Origin: Cohnella lubricantis | GTDB taxonomy: Bacteria; Bacillota; Bacilli; Paenibacillales; Paenibacillaceae | Assembly: GCF_014212015.1 (NCBI RefSeq) | Contig: NZ_JACJVN010000052.1 | Location: 1-52,416 of the forward strand | Reading direction: 5' to 3' | Length of the DNA: 52,416 bases | Shown: one piece after another, positions 34,298 through 43,917 of the stretch | How the letters are laid out: every line of letters begins with the position of its first letter | Numbering within the stretch: position 1 is the first letter of the stretch | The notes under the pieces: generated by a model | The model's input: the letters and a program-made list of their open reading frames with translations, nothing else | Database searches by the model: none | Told to the model about the DNA's origin: nothing | Position numbers and translations under genes: made by a program

Positions 34298-34354
34298 AAT
34301 GTTCCACGTGAAACATAATGGAGAGCATCGTCTCTATGTTTCACGTGGAACATT
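34298..34354. promoter_or_regulatory. Two inverted parS sites, also a terminator-like hairpin
   Basis: TGTTCCACGTGAAACA (34300-34315) and TGTTTCACGTGGAACA (34337-34352) each fit the parS consensus and face each other. Together they form a perfect 19-base inverted repeat (34298-34316 with 34336-34354), with GGAGA/TCTC inside. On the minus strand the arm is followed by TTTTTGC, just beyond the rsmG stop, so the pair also has the form of an intrinsic terminator. Confidence 0.9.
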
Positions 34355-34363
34355 CCATACCTG

Positions 34364-35089
34364 CTAGATAAGAAGCGGCGTCTTTAAAGGCAGTCCCGCT
34401 TTGCGAGGATAAGCTTTAGGCGTCGGGCCGTTCTTGCGGAGTATGACAAGATGGCGTTCGGAATGCTCGAGCGGCAGCTCCAGCCGTTTCACTTCTTCTA
34501 GCTGGGCATTCAGCTTCTGAAGGCTAAATCGGCTCTCCTCAACCTCTTCCGTCACACCAGAACCCTTCATCGCTATGAAGCAACCGTCTGGCCGCGCGAA
34601 CGGCAGGCAAAGCTCGTTCAGGCCTGCCAGCCGCGCTACCGCGCGGGCTGTTACGATCGCATAACGGTCGCGGTGCGCCGGAAGCCGGGCAATGTCTTCC
34701 GCCCTGCCGTGTATGTTCACGACATCATTAAGCTGCAGTTGCCCTGCTACCTCCTCCAAGAAGCGAATCCGCTTCGCCAGCGAATCAACGATTGTTAGTC
34801 GGAGGTGGGGAAATGCGATTTTCAGCGGCAATCCCGGGAAGCCCGCGCCAGAGCCGATATCGGCCAACGAATCGGCTCCCTTCATATCCACTGCGAGCGA
34901 GACCGTCAGCGAATCGTAGAAATGCTTCTCATACACCGCTTCCCGTTCCGTAATGCCCGTTAAATTCATCTTCTCGTTCCATTCGACCAGCAGCTTATAA
35001 TAAGTCTCGAATTGATCCAACTGCCGCTCCGACAGCGCGATCCCGATCCCTTCCGCCTGCTGCTGGAACCATTGCTGTACGCTGTCCAT
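34364..35089 (-). CDS. rsmG: 16S rRNA (guanine-N7) methyltransferase RsmG
   Basis: RsmG (GidB) methylates guanine 527 of 16S rRNA; its loss gives low-level streptomycin resistance. It has 241 residues. The SAM-binding motif reads LADIGSGAGFPGLPLKIAFP, preceded by MNLTGITEREAVYEKHF and followed by VTARAVARL. It starts 1 base after the mnmG stop. A paired parS repeat with the form of a terminator follows its stop. Confidence 0.98.
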   Translation of the reverse strand: MDSVQQWFQQQAEGIGIALSERQLDQFETYYKLLVEWNEKMNLTGITEREAVYEKHFYDSLTVSLAVDMKGADSLADIGSGAGFPGLPLKIAFPHLRLTIVDSLAKRIRFLEEVAGQLQLNDVVNIHGRAEDIARLPAHRDRYAIVTARAVARLAGLNELCLPFARPDGCFIAMKGSGVTEEVEESRFSLQKLNAQLEEVKRLELPLEHSERHLVILRKNGPTPKAYPRKAGLPLKTPLLI

Positions 35090-35090
35090 G

Positions 35091-36989
35091 TTAACCCCCG
35101 CTCGCCGCCTTCGTCCGATTGAATTGCTCCAGATGAACGAGCAGAATCGACAAGTCGGACGGTGTAACGCCCGAGATTCGCGACGCTTGGCCTAGCGAGA
35201 GTGGACGAACCTTGTCGAGCTTCTGCTTCGCTTCTGTCGCAAGTCCGTGAATGATGCTGTAATCGATGTTTTCGGGGATACGCTTCTTCTCCATTTTCGC
35301 CAGTCGTTCGACTTGTTGGAGCTGCTTGTCGATATAACCCGCATACTTAATTTGAATCTCAACCTGTTCCTTTATATCATCCGTCAGTTCTACTGGTGAA
35401 GGCGAGAGCTTCTCCAGATCGGCATACGTGATCTCCGGCCGGCGAAGCAGCGTGACGCCATCCACCGTATTCTGAATTGGAGCGGATTCCCGAGAAGCGA
35501 GCAGACCCAGCACCTGCTCGTCCGGCTTGAACCTCGTCTCCTTCAAGCGCTCGATCTCCGCTTCAACCTTCGCCTTCTTCTCCAAGAACCGGGCGTAGCG
35601 TTCCTCCGGAATAAGCCCAATCGCATGACCAAGCGGCGTCAGCCGCAGATCGGCGTTGTCATGTCGAAGCAGCAGACGGTATTCAGCGCGGGAAGTGAGC
35701 AGACGGTAAGGCTCGTTCGTCCCCTTCGTCACGAGGTCGTCGATCATGACGCCGATGTAACCGGCCGAGCGCTCGATGATGACGGGCTCCTCGCCCTTCA
35801 CCTTCCGGGCCGCATTAATGCCGGCCATGATGCCTTGGCCCGCCGCTTCCTCATAACCGGAAGTGCCGTTGATTTGACCCGCTGTGAACAGGCCGGACAC
35901 GATCTTCGTCTCCAGAGACGGCCATAGCTGCGTCGGCACGACAGCATCGTACTCGATCGCGTAGCCGGTACGCATCATCTCCACCTTTTCCAGACCCGGA
36001 ATCGAACGAAGAATATTCAATTGCACATCCTCCGGCATACTCGTGGACAGTCCTTGGACGTAATACTCCTTCGTATTCCGGCCCTCCGGCTCCAGGAAGA
36101 TCTGGTGCTTCGGCTTATCCGCGAAGCGGACGATCTTATCCTCGATCGACGGGCAATAGCGCGGTCCCGTTCCTTCGATCTGGCCGGAGAACATCGGCGC
36201 GCGATGCAGGTTATCGTTGATAATCTTGTGCGTCTCCTCCGACGTATACGTCAGCCAGCAAGGAATCTGATCGTTCGCTTGCTCCGCATAGATCGTCTCG
36301 AATGAGAAATATTTCGGATTGTCGTCGCCCGGCTGAATCTCCGTCTTGCTGAAGTCGATCGTATCCTGATGCACGCGAGGAGGCGTGCCCGTCTTGAAGC
36401 GCGCCAGCTCCAGTCCGATTCGGCGCAGCGTCTCGGACAGTTTAATGGACGGCTGCTGGTTGTTCGGTCCGCTCTCGTACATCAGCTCGCCAATGATGAC
36501 TTTGCCGCGCAGATAAGTGCCGGTCGTCAGCACGACAGCCTTCGCCCGGTATTCCGCGCCCGTCTTCGTAATGACGCCTCTGCACACGCCATCCTCAACG
36601 ATGAGATCCTCGGCCATCCCCTGGCGCAGCGTCAGGTGCTCCGTCTTCTCAATCGTCTCCTTCATCGTATGCTGATACAAGAACTTATCCGCCTGCGCGC
36701 GCAGCGCATGAACCGCCGGACCCTTGCCCGTGTTCAGCATCCGCATCTGAATGAACGTCTTGTCGATGTTGCGTCCCATCTCGCCGCCGAGCGCATCAAT
36801 CTCGCGTACAACATGGCCCTTCGCCGGACCGCCGATCGACGGATTGCACGGCATGAACGCCACCATATCCAAGTTTATCGTCAGCAGCAGCGTCTCGCAG
36901 CCCATTCGAGCCGAAGCGAGCGCAGCCTCGCAGCCTGCATGGCCCGCGCCGATGACGATTACATCATAGTCGCCTCCAAGATACCCCAT
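35091..36989 (-). CDS. mnmG: tRNA uridine-5-carboxymethylaminomethyl synthase subunit MnmG
   Basis: MnmG (GidA) is the FAD enzyme that, with MnmE, adds carboxymethylaminomethyl to wobble uridine of certain tRNAs. From the ATG at 36989 (GAGGAGGG upstream) it has 632 residues, near the usual length. The longer open frame adds 68 residues with no family resemblance and is rejected. Motifs: [16 protein letters not shown] for [37 protein letters not shown], and the C-terminal helical MnmE-binding region. It lies 52 bases after mnmE and 1 base before rsmG. Confidence 0.98.
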   Translation of the reverse strand: MGYLGGDYDVIVIGAGHAGCEAALASARMGCETLLLTINLDMVAFMPCNPSIGGPAKGHVVREIDALGGEMGRNIDKTFIQMRMLNTGKGPAVHALRAQADKFLYQHTMKETIEKTEHLTLRQGMAEDLIVEDGVCRGVITKTGAEYRAKAVVLTTGTYLRGKVIIGELMYESGPNNQQPSIKLSETLRRIGLELARFKTGTPPRVHQDTIDFSKTEIQPGDDNPKYFSFETIYAEQANDQIPCWLTYTSEETHKIINDNLHRAPMFSGQIEGTGPRYCPSIEDKIVRFADKPKHQIFLEPEGRNTKEYYVQGLSTSMPEDVQLNILRSIPGLEKVEMMRTGYAIEYDAVVPTQLWPSLETKIVSGLFTAGQINGTSGYEEAAGQGIMAGINAARKVKGEEPVIIERSAGYIGVMIDDLVTKGTNEPYRLLTSRAEYRLLLRHDNADLRLTPLGHAIGLIPEERYARFLEKKAKVEAEIERLKETRFKPDEQVLGLLASRESAPIQNTVDGVTLLRRPEITYADLEKLSPSPVELTDDIKEQVEIQIKYAGYIDKQLQQVERLAKMEKKRIPENIDYSIIHGLATEAKQKLDKVRPLSLGQASRISGVTPSDLSILLVHLEQFNRTKAASGG

Positions 36990-37041
36990 ACCCGTATATT
37001 CCCTCCTCATCGCGACTCCCGCCGCGCCTTTGCTTCCTCTT

Positions 37042-38418
37042 TTATTTCCCCAGACAGAATTGGGAGAAAATTTGGTCCAGCAGCGATTCCGAAGCGGTAT
37101 CGCCGACAATCTCGCCAAGCCTCTCCCACGCCGAAGCCAGATCGATCTGAATGAGATCGATCGGAATGCCTTCATCGGATGACGCCATCGCATCCTTCAG
37201 CGATTGGCCGGCTTGATGAAGCAGAGCTATGTGTCTCGCATTGCTGACATACGTCAGGTCCTCGCTCTCGATCCCTCCGCCGAAGAACAGCTTCGATACG
37301 GCCTTCTCCAGCGCCTCAATCCCCGCGCCTTCCTTCGCCGAGATGCGAACGATCCGATCCTCATCGAACCGCTTCCTCACCTCATCCAGCTCCAAGTCAC
37401 CAGCCAAGTCCATCTTGTTCACTACGACGATGGCCGGCCGATCCGCCAGCTCCTCCAGCAGCTGCCGTTCGTCCTCGTGCAGCGGTTCCGCATGGTTCAG
37501 CACCAGCAGGATCAAATCTGCTTCATTCAGCGCTCCGCGCGAGCGCTCCACGCCGATTCGCTCCACGACGTCGCTCGTCTCCCGGATGCCCGCCGTATCG
37601 AGCAGTCGCAGCGGAATGCCGGCGAGCGACACTGTCTCTTCGATAATATCGCGCGTCGTGCCCGGAATATCGGTCACGATCGCTTTGTTCTCCTGCGCCA
37701 GCGCGTTCAGCAGCGACGACTTGCCGGCATTCGGCCGGCCGACGATCGCCGTCACGATACCCTCTCGCAATATTTTGCCTTCCGCCGCCGTTTTTAGCAG
37801 CTCCTCTACCGTCTTCAGCGCTTCTCCGCACGTCTCCTTAATGGAAGCGGCCGTCATATCGGCCACATCATGCTCCGGATAGTCGATATTCACTTCGACA
37901 TGCGCGAGCAATTCCAACAGCTTCTGCCTTAGCGGCACGATCCGCTTCGACAATGCGCCTTCCGACTGCTTCTGCGCAATTTGGAATGCCCGGTTCGACT
38001 TTGAACGAATCAAGTCGATGACTGCTTCCGCCTGCGCTAGATCGATCCGGCCGTTGAGGAACGCCCGCTTCGTGAATTCGCCTGGCTCCGCCATCCGAAT
38101 GCCGCTTCGCAGCACCAGCTCCAGCACCGCCTGAACAGCCACGATCCCGCCGTGCGTGCTGATCTCCACCACATCTTCGGCCGTGAACGAACGCGGCCCC
38201 TTCATCACCGTCACCAGCACTTCATCGAGCACGGCGCCGTTCACCGGGTCAACCATCCATCCGTAATTCACCGTATGCGTTGGCGCCTGGCGCAGATCGG
38301 TCTTCGACCGGAACAGCGGAGCGATCTTCTCCACCGCCTCCGGACCGCTGATCCGAACGACCGCGATGCTGCCTTCACCCAGCGCTGTCGCCACCGCCGC
38401 AATTGTATCTTCCGTCAT
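37042..38418 (-). CDS. mnmE: tRNA modification GTPase MnmE
   Basis: MnmE (TrmE) is a potassium-stimulated GTPase acting with MnmG. From the ATG at 38418 (GAGGGAG upstream) it has 458 residues. The N-terminal tetrahydrofolate-binding domain begins [18 protein letters not shown]. The G domain has [24 protein letters not shown] and NKMD. The C-terminus ends with FCLGK, the functional C-x-G-K. The earlier in-frame start is rejected for lack of similarity. A terminator separates it from jag upstream. Confidence 0.98.
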   Translation of the reverse strand: MTEDTIAAVATALGEGSIAVVRISGPEAVEKIAPLFRSKTDLRQAPTHTVNYGWMVDPVNGAVLDEVLVTVMKGPRSFTAEDVVEISTHGGIVAVQAVLELVLRSGIRMAEPGEFTKRAFLNGRIDLAQAEAVIDLIRSKSNRAFQIAQKQSEGALSKRIVPLRQKLLELLAHVEVNIDYPEHDVADMTAASIKETCGEALKTVEELLKTAAEGKILREGIVTAIVGRPNAGKSSLLNALAQENKAIVTDIPGTTRDIIEETVSLAGIPLRLLDTAGIRETSDVVERIGVERSRGALNEADLILLVLNHAEPLHEDERQLLEELADRPAIVVVNKMDLAGDLELDEVRKRFDEDRIVRISAKEGAGIEALEKAVSKLFFGGGIESEDLTYVSNARHIALLHQAGQSLKDAMASSDEGIPIDLIQIDLASAWERLGEIVGDTASESLLDQIFSQFCLGK

Positions 38419-38513
38419 GGTGCTCCCTCTTTTTTCTACCATATATTCATCATCCCGCGCCCATTCAACATTCAACAACCATCGCCATCGTCACTTCTCT
38501 AGATATGCAAAAA

Positions 38514-38550
38514 ACGCAATGACCCGCGAAACTTGCGGGAGCCATTGCGT
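38514..38550 (-). terminator. Intrinsic terminator of jag
   Basis: The stem ACGCAATG-CCCGC/GCGGG-CATTGCGT is followed by TTTTTTGC on the minus strand, directly after the jag stop. It separates the rnpA-yidC-jag unit from mnmE-mnmG-rsmG. Confidence 0.93.
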
Positions 38551-38562
38551 GATTGCGACAAA

Positions 38563-39180
38563 TTACTTCAGGGCAATGACGATCGAGCGGTGCGGTTCAT
38601 CGCCTTGGCTGTAGGTCTTCACTTGCGGATGCGTCTGCAAGCGCGCATGAATAATCTTCCGCTCCTGTGAAGACATCGGCTCCAGCACGACTTCCTTCCT
38701 CGTTCGAACGACGCGCCCCGCCATCCGATCCGACAGCGACTCCAGCGTCTGCCGTCGGCGCTCGCGGAATTGCTCCGCATCCAGCACGATTCTCAGATGC
38801 CGGTCGGAATGGCGATTCGCCACGATGTTTACCAGGTATTGCAAGGAATCGAGGGTTTGTCCCCTTCGTCCTATCAAGATGCCCAGATCGCCGCCGGTCA
38901 TATGAAGCAATAATTGCTCGCGGTCACTCTTGCGGTCGATCTGAACCTGCAGCCCCATCGCTTCGGTCACTTCGCGAAGGAAGTTCACCGCCTCTTCCTC
39001 GCCATCGGGAAGCAGTTCAATCTCAACCTTCGCATTCTTCGCTCCGATCAGGCCGAACAATCCTTTGCTCGGCTGCTCGAGAACGGATACGGTCACGCGA
39101 TCCTGATCAACGCCGAGTTGACTTAGCCCGTTTCTTACCGCTTCCTCCACTGTTCTTCCGATTGCCACCAGCTTTTTCAT
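38563..39180 (-). CDS. jag: RNA-binding protein Jag (KhpB/EloR)
   Basis: Jag/KhpB is an RNA-binding regulator of cell elongation and, in spore formers, lies with SpoIIIJ. From the ATG at 39180 (AAGGAGG upstream) it has 205 residues. It has an N-terminal Jag domain (MKKLVAIGRTVEEAV to about 52, with KGLFGLIG), a KH domain (about 78-150, with GILIGRRGQTLDSLQYLVN) and an R3H domain (about 150-203, with ERRRQTLESLSDRMA). Its first 74 bases overlap the 3' end of yidC in another frame. It is followed by a strong terminator. Confidence 0.96.
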   Translation of the reverse strand: MKKLVAIGRTVEEAVRNGLSQLGVDQDRVTVSVLEQPSKGLFGLIGAKNAKVEIELLPDGEEEAVNFLREVTEAMGLQVQIDRKSDREQLLLHMTGGDLGILIGRRGQTLDSLQYLVNIVANRHSDRHLRIVLDAEQFRERRRQTLESLSDRMAGRVVRTRKEVVLEPMSSQERKIIHARLQTHPQVKTYSQGDEPHRSIVIALK

Positions 39181-39970
39181 TGGATATGGCCTCCTTGCCT
39201 GTACCTTCCGGTTTCGGCGAACGTCCATACATGAAATAGTTCTGTACAATGGTGTAAATGTTCGTGTAAATCCAGTAGAGAGGCAGCGCCGCCGGGAACG
39301 AGAGCGCCATGACGAAGATCAGGATCGGGAAGACGAACATAAGCGCCTTCATCGGCCCCATCTGCGAATTAGGCTGCATCTTGATCATCATGTACGACTG
39401 CACGAAAGTCGTAATCGCCGCAATGATGGGCAGTATATGATAATGATCGGGTTCGCCAAGCTTTAGCCACAAGAAGGAGTGCGTGCTGACATCCACGTTA
39501 ACCGTAATCGAACGGTACAACGCGATAAAGATCGGCATCTGAATAATGAGCGGAAGACAGCCGGCCAGCGGATTGACTTGATGCTCCTGGTAGAGCTTCA
39601 TCATCTCTTCCTGCTGTTTGCGGGGATCTTCCTTGTGCTTCTCCCGAATCTTCGCCATCTCAGGCTGCAGCTTCTGCATCGCCTTAGAGTTCTTAAATTG
39701 TTTGATGCTAAGCGGAAGAATGATCGTTCTGACGATGATCGTAAGGACGAGAATCGCCAGTCCATATTCACCGTTAAACCAATCTGCGAATTTCTCAAGC
39801 ATCAGCGAGAACCAGTAGACGATATTGCTGTCCCACCAGCCGCCTTCCGTCCGCATCTCCTCTGGCGTCCACTTCGGCGTATTAGCAGAAGTACACCCGG
39901 ATAACAGCACCATTACCGTAGTCAGAAGACCCAGTAACAACCATAACTTGCGATTGCGCAACAGCGTCAC
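39107..39970 (-). CDS. yidC: Membrane protein insertase YidC (SpoIIIJ)
   Basis: YidC inserts and folds membrane proteins; SpoIIIJ-type copies also work in the forespore engulfment complex. The likely start is GTG at 39970, 7 bases after GAGAGGAG, giving 287 residues. A lipoprotein signal ends at LLSGC near residue 26. The 60KD_IMP core has about five membrane helices from YGLAILVLTIIVRTIILPLSI, the basic NSKAMQKLQPEM loop, and QVNPLAGCLPLIIQMPIFIALY. The tail is long and Lys/Arg/Gly-rich. No yidD lies between rnpA and yidC. The end overlaps jag by 74 bases. Confidence 0.96.
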   Translation of the reverse strand: MTLLRNRKLWLLLGLLTTVMVLLSGCTSANTPKWTPEEMRTEGGWWDSNIVYWFSLMLEKFADWFNGEYGLAILVLTIIVRTIILPLSIKQFKNSKAMQKLQPEMAKIREKHKEDPRKQQEEMMKLYQEHQVNPLAGCLPLIIQMPIFIALYRSITVNVDVSTHSFLWLKLGEPDHYHILPIIAAITTFVQSYMMIKMQPNSQMGPMKALMFVFPILIFVMALSFPAALPLYWIYTNIYTIVQNYFMYGRSPKPEGTGKEAISNEKAGGNRKNSGGSGKKRAKSTRR

Positions 39971-40067
39971 ACCCAAACTCCTCTCTAGCCGTAAAAAAGC
40001 GTTTTGTTTACGTTTGCAAACCCGTTTAACTCATTGGCTGCTTGTCCAAGTCAACTATACCATAATA

Positions 40068-40502
40068 TTATAAGCAAATAAATGCGCGCGGCAATGCCCC
40101 CGCCGACTTCGGACGACCGCCCCCGGGGCCCCTCTTGCCAGGGGACCGATCGGACGGATTCGAGCCCTTCAGCAGGCCGGCTTTGCGCAGCACATGAAGC
40201 ACGCTCCGCTCCATCTCTATATAAGGAAGCGTTAGCGCCGGTTTGCGCACAATGAGGATCAGATCGATCCCCTCGTTCAGCTTGTGCGCATTGTGCCGAA
40301 CGATCTCCTTCAGCATTCGGCGCAGCCGATTGCGCACGACCGCGCCGCCGAGCTTGCTGCTGGCTGATATGCCTAGGCGGAATTGCTCGGTCTGCGGGTA
40401 CTTCCGCCAGTAGACGACGAACTGCGAATTGGCGAACGAACGCCCATGCCGGTAGATCCGGCTGAAATCCTCTCTATTGCGAAGGCGCAGCTTCCTCTGC
40501 AT
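40068..40502 (-). CDS. rnpA: Ribonuclease P protein component
   Basis: RnpA is the protein subunit of RNase P, which trims the 5' leader of pre-tRNA. From the ATG at 40502 it has 144 residues, longer than the usual 115-120. The extra part is a C-terminal Gly/Pro/Arg/Ser-rich tail (after about residue 112). The core has RLRNREDFSRIYRHGRSF, the family GISASSKLGGAVVRNRLRRMLKE, and VRKPA. It follows rpmH after an intrinsic terminator. Confidence 0.95.
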   Translation of the reverse strand: MQRKLRLRNREDFSRIYRHGRSFANSQFVVYWRKYPQTEQFRLGISASSKLGGAVVRNRLRRMLKEIVRHNAHKLNEGIDLILIVRKPALTLPYIEMERSVLHVLRKAGLLKGSNPSDRSPGKRGPGGGRPKSAGALPRAFICL

Positions 40503-40549
40503 CCGGCACCATCCTTGCATCCACCATCATCATTCTCATTGTTGCCCCT

Positions 40550-40580
40550 TAATAAAGAAAAAAGACCACCATCGTGGTCT
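40550..40580 (-). terminator. Terminator between rpmH and rnpA
   Basis: The stem GACCACGATGGTGGTC is followed on the minus strand by TTTTTTCTTTATT. It should end most rpmH messages and leave less rnpA message, a known arrangement for balancing the two. Confidence 0.88.
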
Positions 40581-40588
40581 CTTTATCT

Positions 40589-40723
40589 TTAAGCGGACAG
40601 CACTTTACGTCCCTTTTGACGGCGAGCCTTCAGAACTCTACGTCCGTTCTTCGAGCTCATGCGGCTGCGGAATCCATGAACCTTCTTGCGCTTGCTTACA
40701 TTCGGTTTAAATGTAGGACCCAC
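40589..40723 (-). CDS. rpmH: Ribosomal protein bL34
   Basis: Large-subunit protein bL34, 44 residues, very basic: [17 protein letters not shown], then [18 protein letters not shown] and GRKVLSA. The start is GTG at 40723, 8 bases after AGGGGG; there is no nearby ATG. Like in most bacteria it diverges from dnaA, with the origin between them. A promoter lies upstream and a terminator directly after the stop. Confidence 0.97.
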   Translation of the reverse strand: MGPTFKPNVSKRKKVHGFRSRMSSKNGRRVLKARRQKGRKVLSA

Positions 40724-40762
40724 TGTTCAAACCCCCTAACTCTTTAAAACTCAGGTCCTCTT

Positions 40763-40791
40763 ATTTAAGCATAGCATTGCCCAAAAGTCAA
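40763..40791 (-). promoter_or_regulatory. Sigma-A promoter of rpmH
   Basis: TTGACT (40786-40791), a 17-bp spacer and TTAAAT (40763-40768) on the minus strand, about 40 bases upstream of the rpmH start. Confidence 0.8.
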
Positions 40792-40854
40792 CGAAGTCTA
40801 TCCGATCCGCCGGCTAGGAAAAGCTGGGGACAACACCTTCGCGTTCTCCCGACA

Positions 40855-41158
40855 TTATTCACATGTGAATAAAATATTGACGGAAATTCAGATATGCTGG
40901 AGCCTTGTCGAATTGTCGCACAATTTATCAACAATATCTAGTGTTGTGCACAATTCTAGTCCACAAGTTCTTGAATTTGTGGATAACGGGGCTAAATCCG
41001 TTGAATTCAGCGGGTTCATCTGCTATGATTAGAACGATCTTTTCCAGTGGATATCCTCCAAACGGATGCATTTTATTAACAGGCTGTGTATAACTTTGTG
41101 AACAACGCCCTCTTTTAGTGGACAGTCCCATAAAGAATTCAGGGAATTATGTGGATAA
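40855..41158. promoter_or_regulatory. Origin DnaA-box cluster upstream of dnaA
   Basis: Five perfect DnaA boxes (TTATNCACA) are present: 40855-40863 (plus) abutting 40864-40872 (minus) as a palindrome, then 40978-40986, 41085-41093 and 41150-41158 (all minus). One-mismatch boxes occur at 40925-40933 and near 41097-41105. This is the upstream half of a Bacillus-type bipartite oriC. The dnaA promoter lies among the boxes, so DnaA probably represses its own gene. Confidence 0.93.
41001..41029 (+). promoter_or_regulatory. Sigma-A promoter of dnaA
   Basis: TTGAAT (41001-41006), a 17-bp spacer and TATGAT (41024-41029) preceded by TG, an extended -10. It lies between DnaA boxes, about 205 bases before dnaA. 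Confidence 0.75.
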
Positions 41159-41233
41159 CTTGTCGTCGTTGCACATTTCGACAATTCCGCCGCCCCTGTT
41201 CCGCCTGAATGGGTTTAAAGGAGTGACTTTCAG

Positions 41234-42586
41234 ATGGACAGCCGCAGCAGCGAGATCTGGCAGCAGGTATTGTCGGTCATCCAAACCAAATTAAGCAAAC
41301 CTAGTTACGATACCTGGTTCAAAGCAACCAAAGCTTCTTTTCTTGATGAAGACTCGGTCATTGTAACCGCTCCCACAATGTTTGCTGCCGAATGGCTGGA
41401 GACCCGATATACGAAGCTGGTGTCAACTGCGCTTTCCGATTATTTAGGCCGATCGGTGAACGTCAAATTCGCCATTGAAGAAGCTCGTCCTGCGGAGTTC
41501 CCGACTCCGGCTGCGCCCGTTCCGGTCGTCAAGCCGGCCGCTCCCGAGGAGAGCGTCTCCCATATGCTCAACCCGAAGTATACGTTCGACACGTTCGTCA
41601 TCGGCGCAGGCAACCGGTTCGCCCATGCGGCGTCGCTAGCCGTAGCCGAAGCGCCGGCCAAAGCCTACAATCCGCTGTTCTTGTACGGCGGCGTCGGGCT
41701 TGGCAAGACTCACCTAATGCACGCGATCGGACACTATATTCTCGAGCACAACCCCGATACGAAGGTTCTGTATATTTCCTCCGAGAAATTTACGAACGAG
41801 TTCATCAACGCCATTCGCGATAATCGCGGCGAGAGCTTCCGTAATAAGTATCGCAATATCGACGTCCTGCTCATCGACGATATTCAGTTCCTAGCCGGCA
41901 AGGACGGAACGCAGGAAGAATTCTTCCATACGTTCAACGCATTGCACGAAGAACACAAGCAGATTATTATCTCCAGCGACCGCACGCCGAAGGAGATTCC
42001 AACGCTGGAGGAACGGCTGAGATCCCGGTTCGAATGGGGCCTCATTACCGATATTCAACCGCCGGATCTGGAGACGCGGATTGCGATTCTCCGGAAGAAA
42101 GCGAAGGCGGAGAACCTCGATATACCGAACGAAGCGATGGTCTACATCGCCAACATGATCGATTCGAACATTCGCGAGCTGGAAGGCGCCTTGATCCGGA
42201 TCGTCGCCTATTCCTCGCTGACGAACCAAGATGTCTCGACGCATCTGGCGGCCGAAGCGCTCAAGGATATCCTGCCGACTGGACGCAACAGGCTGATCAC
42301 CATCCAAGATATCCAGCAGCGGGTCGGCGAGTTCTATGGGCTTAAGCTGGAGGACTTCAAAGCGCGCAAACGGACCAAAGCAGTCGCTTATCCGCGCCAA
42401 ATCGCCATGTATCTCTCCCGGGAGCTAACCGACTATTCCCTGCCGAAGATTGGCGAAGCATTCGGCGGACGCGACCATACGACAGTCATCCACGCGCATG
42501 AGAAGATCACGCAGCAGCTCAAGCAGGACCAAGAGCTCTACAAGATCATTCAGAACTTGACGGAGAAAATCAAAAATCTGACTTAA
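41234..42586 (+). CDS. dnaA: Replication initiator DnaA
   Basis: DnaA binds origin boxes, assembles on single strands and opens the duplex. It has 450 residues. Domain I (1-85) includes [22 protein letters not shown] Pro/Ala-rich linker follows, then the AAA+ domain (about 110-330) with Walker [11 protein letters not shown], Walker B LLIDDIQF and sensor motifs. Domain IV (about 350-450) carries the box-reading [16 protein letters not shown] good ribosome binding site (AAAGGAG) precedes ATG. It is flanked on both sides by DnaA boxes. Confidence 0.99.
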   Translation: MDSRSSEIWQQVLSVIQTKLSKPSYDTWFKATKASFLDEDSVIVTAPTMFAAEWLETRYTKLVSTALSDYLGRSVNVKFAIEEARPAEFPTPAAPVPVVKPAAPEESVSHMLNPKYTFDTFVIGAGNRFAHAASLAVAEAPAKAYNPLFLYGGVGLGKTHLMHAIGHYILEHNPDTKVLYISSEKFTNEFINAIRDNRGESFRNKYRNIDVLLIDDIQFLAGKDGTQEEFFHTFNALHEEHKQIIISSDRTPKEIPTLEERLRSRFEWGLITDIQPPDLETRIAILRKKAKAENLDIPNEAMVYIANMIDSNIRELEGALIRIVAYSSLTNQDVSTHLAAEALKDILPTGRNRLITIQDIQQRVGEFYGLKLEDFKARKRTKAVAYPRQIAMYLSRELTDYSLPKIGEAFGGRDHTTVIHAHEKITQQLKQDQELYKIIQNLTEKIKNLT

Positions 42587-42602
42587 ACAGCGCAAACCGC
42601 CG

Positions 42603-42745
42603 TTATCCACGGAGGATAAACGCAAAGCCTATGCACAAAGCATGCACATGTGGATAGGCTTTCGTTTTCTCGCTTTTTGGGACTTATCCACATATCCACC
42701 GTCCCTACTACTACTTCTTTAAGATTTAAAGCTAATACTATAAGG
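42603..42745. promoter_or_regulatory. Origin unwinding region between dnaA and dnaN
   Basis: It has degenerate DnaA boxes at 42603-42611 and 42649-42657, a perfect one at 42684-42692, and a two-mismatch box right after it. A short GC-rich stretch (CCGTCCC) follows, then CTACTACTACTT (42705-42716). That is a DnaA-trio array (3'-GAT repeats on the other strand), and AT-rich DNA (to about 42745) follows. This order of box, GC spacer, trio and AT-rich DNA is the basal unwinding element of bacterial origins. Duplex opening is expected here. Confidence 0.9.
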
Positions 42746-42766
42746 TGTATTCGACGAGGTGAGCCC

Positions 42767-43906
42767 ATGAAACTGACGATATCCCGCAACGATTTGAACG
42801 AGGCCGTTCAGCATGTAGCCAAAGCGGTGTCGGCGCGGACAACAATCCCGATCTTGAGCGGAATCAAGATCGAAACCAGTGAGCTTGGCGTAACGATGAC
42901 GGCAAGCGACACCGACATTTCGATCCAAAGCTTCATTCCCCTCGAGACAGCCGACAAGCGGATCGTCACGATCCATCGCGGCGGAAGCGTAGTGCTACCT
43001 GCCAAGTTTTTCGTAGAGATTATTCGTAAATTGCCTAACGATGAAGTTCATCTGGAGGTTGGCGAGCGATTCCAGACGCAGATCACGTCGGGATCGATCG
43101 ATATTGAGCTTGTAGGCTTGGATCCTGAGGAATTCCCAGTTCTTCCTCACTTGGAAGAAGATCGGATGTTCTCGATTCCCGGCGATCTGCTGAAGTCGAT
43201 GATTCGCCAGACGGTATTCTCCGTCTCCACCAATGAATCGACTCCGATTCTGACTGGCGTTCTCTGGAGCCTGCAGGACGGTGTCTTCAAGTTCGTCGCG
43301 ACGGACCGGCACCGGCTGGCTACTTGCCAGATCAAGTCGGACGCCGGCGACCAGCTTCGCTTCTCGAATGTCGTCATCTCCGGCAAGACGCTGAACGAGC
43401 TGTCAAAGATCATTCCGGACCAGAACCTACTTGTCGACATCGTCGTAGCGGACAACCAGGTACTGTTTAAGCTGGGCAACGTTCTGTTCTTCAGCCGCAT
43501 GCTGGACGGCACATTCCCGGACACTACTAAGATTATTCCGACAAGCTTCCGGACAGAACTGATTCTGAATACTAAAGCGCTAAGCGACGCGATCGACCGC
43601 GCTTATCTGCTCTCCCGCGAAGAGAAGACGAACATCGTTCGCCTCTCCACCACCGAATCCGGCAGCGTTGAGATCTCTTCGAGCTCATCTGAATTGGGCC
43701 GGGTGCAGGAGCAGCTCGAAGTGGCAGAGCTCCGCGGCGAGCAGCTGCGCATCGCGTTTAACTCTAAATATATGCTTGACGTGCTGAAGGTCGTGGACAG
43801 CGAGCAGCTGTTCATCGGCTTCACGGGCGCGATGAGTCCGATTATTATTAAGCCGGATCACGAGAACAGCCTTCATCTCATTCTTCCTTATCGAACGACG
43901 AACTGA
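42767..43906 (+). CDS. dnaN: DNA polymerase III sliding clamp (beta)
   Basis: DnaN is the ring that tethers polymerase to DNA. From ATG at 42767 (GAGGTGAG upstream) it has 379 residues, the family size, arranged as three repeats of the same fold. MKLTISRNDLNEAVQHVAKAV is the usual start. It also has TDRHRLA and the C-terminal MSPIII with the carboxy-terminal LPYRT. The longer frame from 42650 overlaps the origin element and is rejected. yaaA follows after 11 bases. Confidence 0.98.
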   Translation: MKLTISRNDLNEAVQHVAKAVSARTTIPILSGIKIETSELGVTMTASDTDISIQSFIPLETADKRIVTIHRGGSVVLPAKFFVEIIRKLPNDEVHLEVGERFQTQITSGSIDIELVGLDPEEFPVLPHLEEDRMFSIPGDLLKSMIRQTVFSVSTNESTPILTGVLWSLQDGVFKFVATDRHRLATCQIKSDAGDQLRFSNVVISGKTLNELSKIIPDQNLLVDIVVADNQVLFKLGNVLFFSRMLDGTFPDTTKIIPTSFRTELILNTKALSDAIDRAYLLSREEKTNIVRLSTTESGSVEISSSSSELGRVQEQLEVAELRGEQLRIAFNSKYMLDVLKVVDSEQLFIGFTGAMSPIIIKPDHENSLHLILPYRTTN

Positions 43907-43917
43907 GGTGAATTGAA

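Noticed and set aside
36990-37193. N-terminal extension of MnmG
   Set aside because: The extra 68 residues overlap the mnmE end, show no similarity, and a good ribosome binding site precedes the ATG at 36989.
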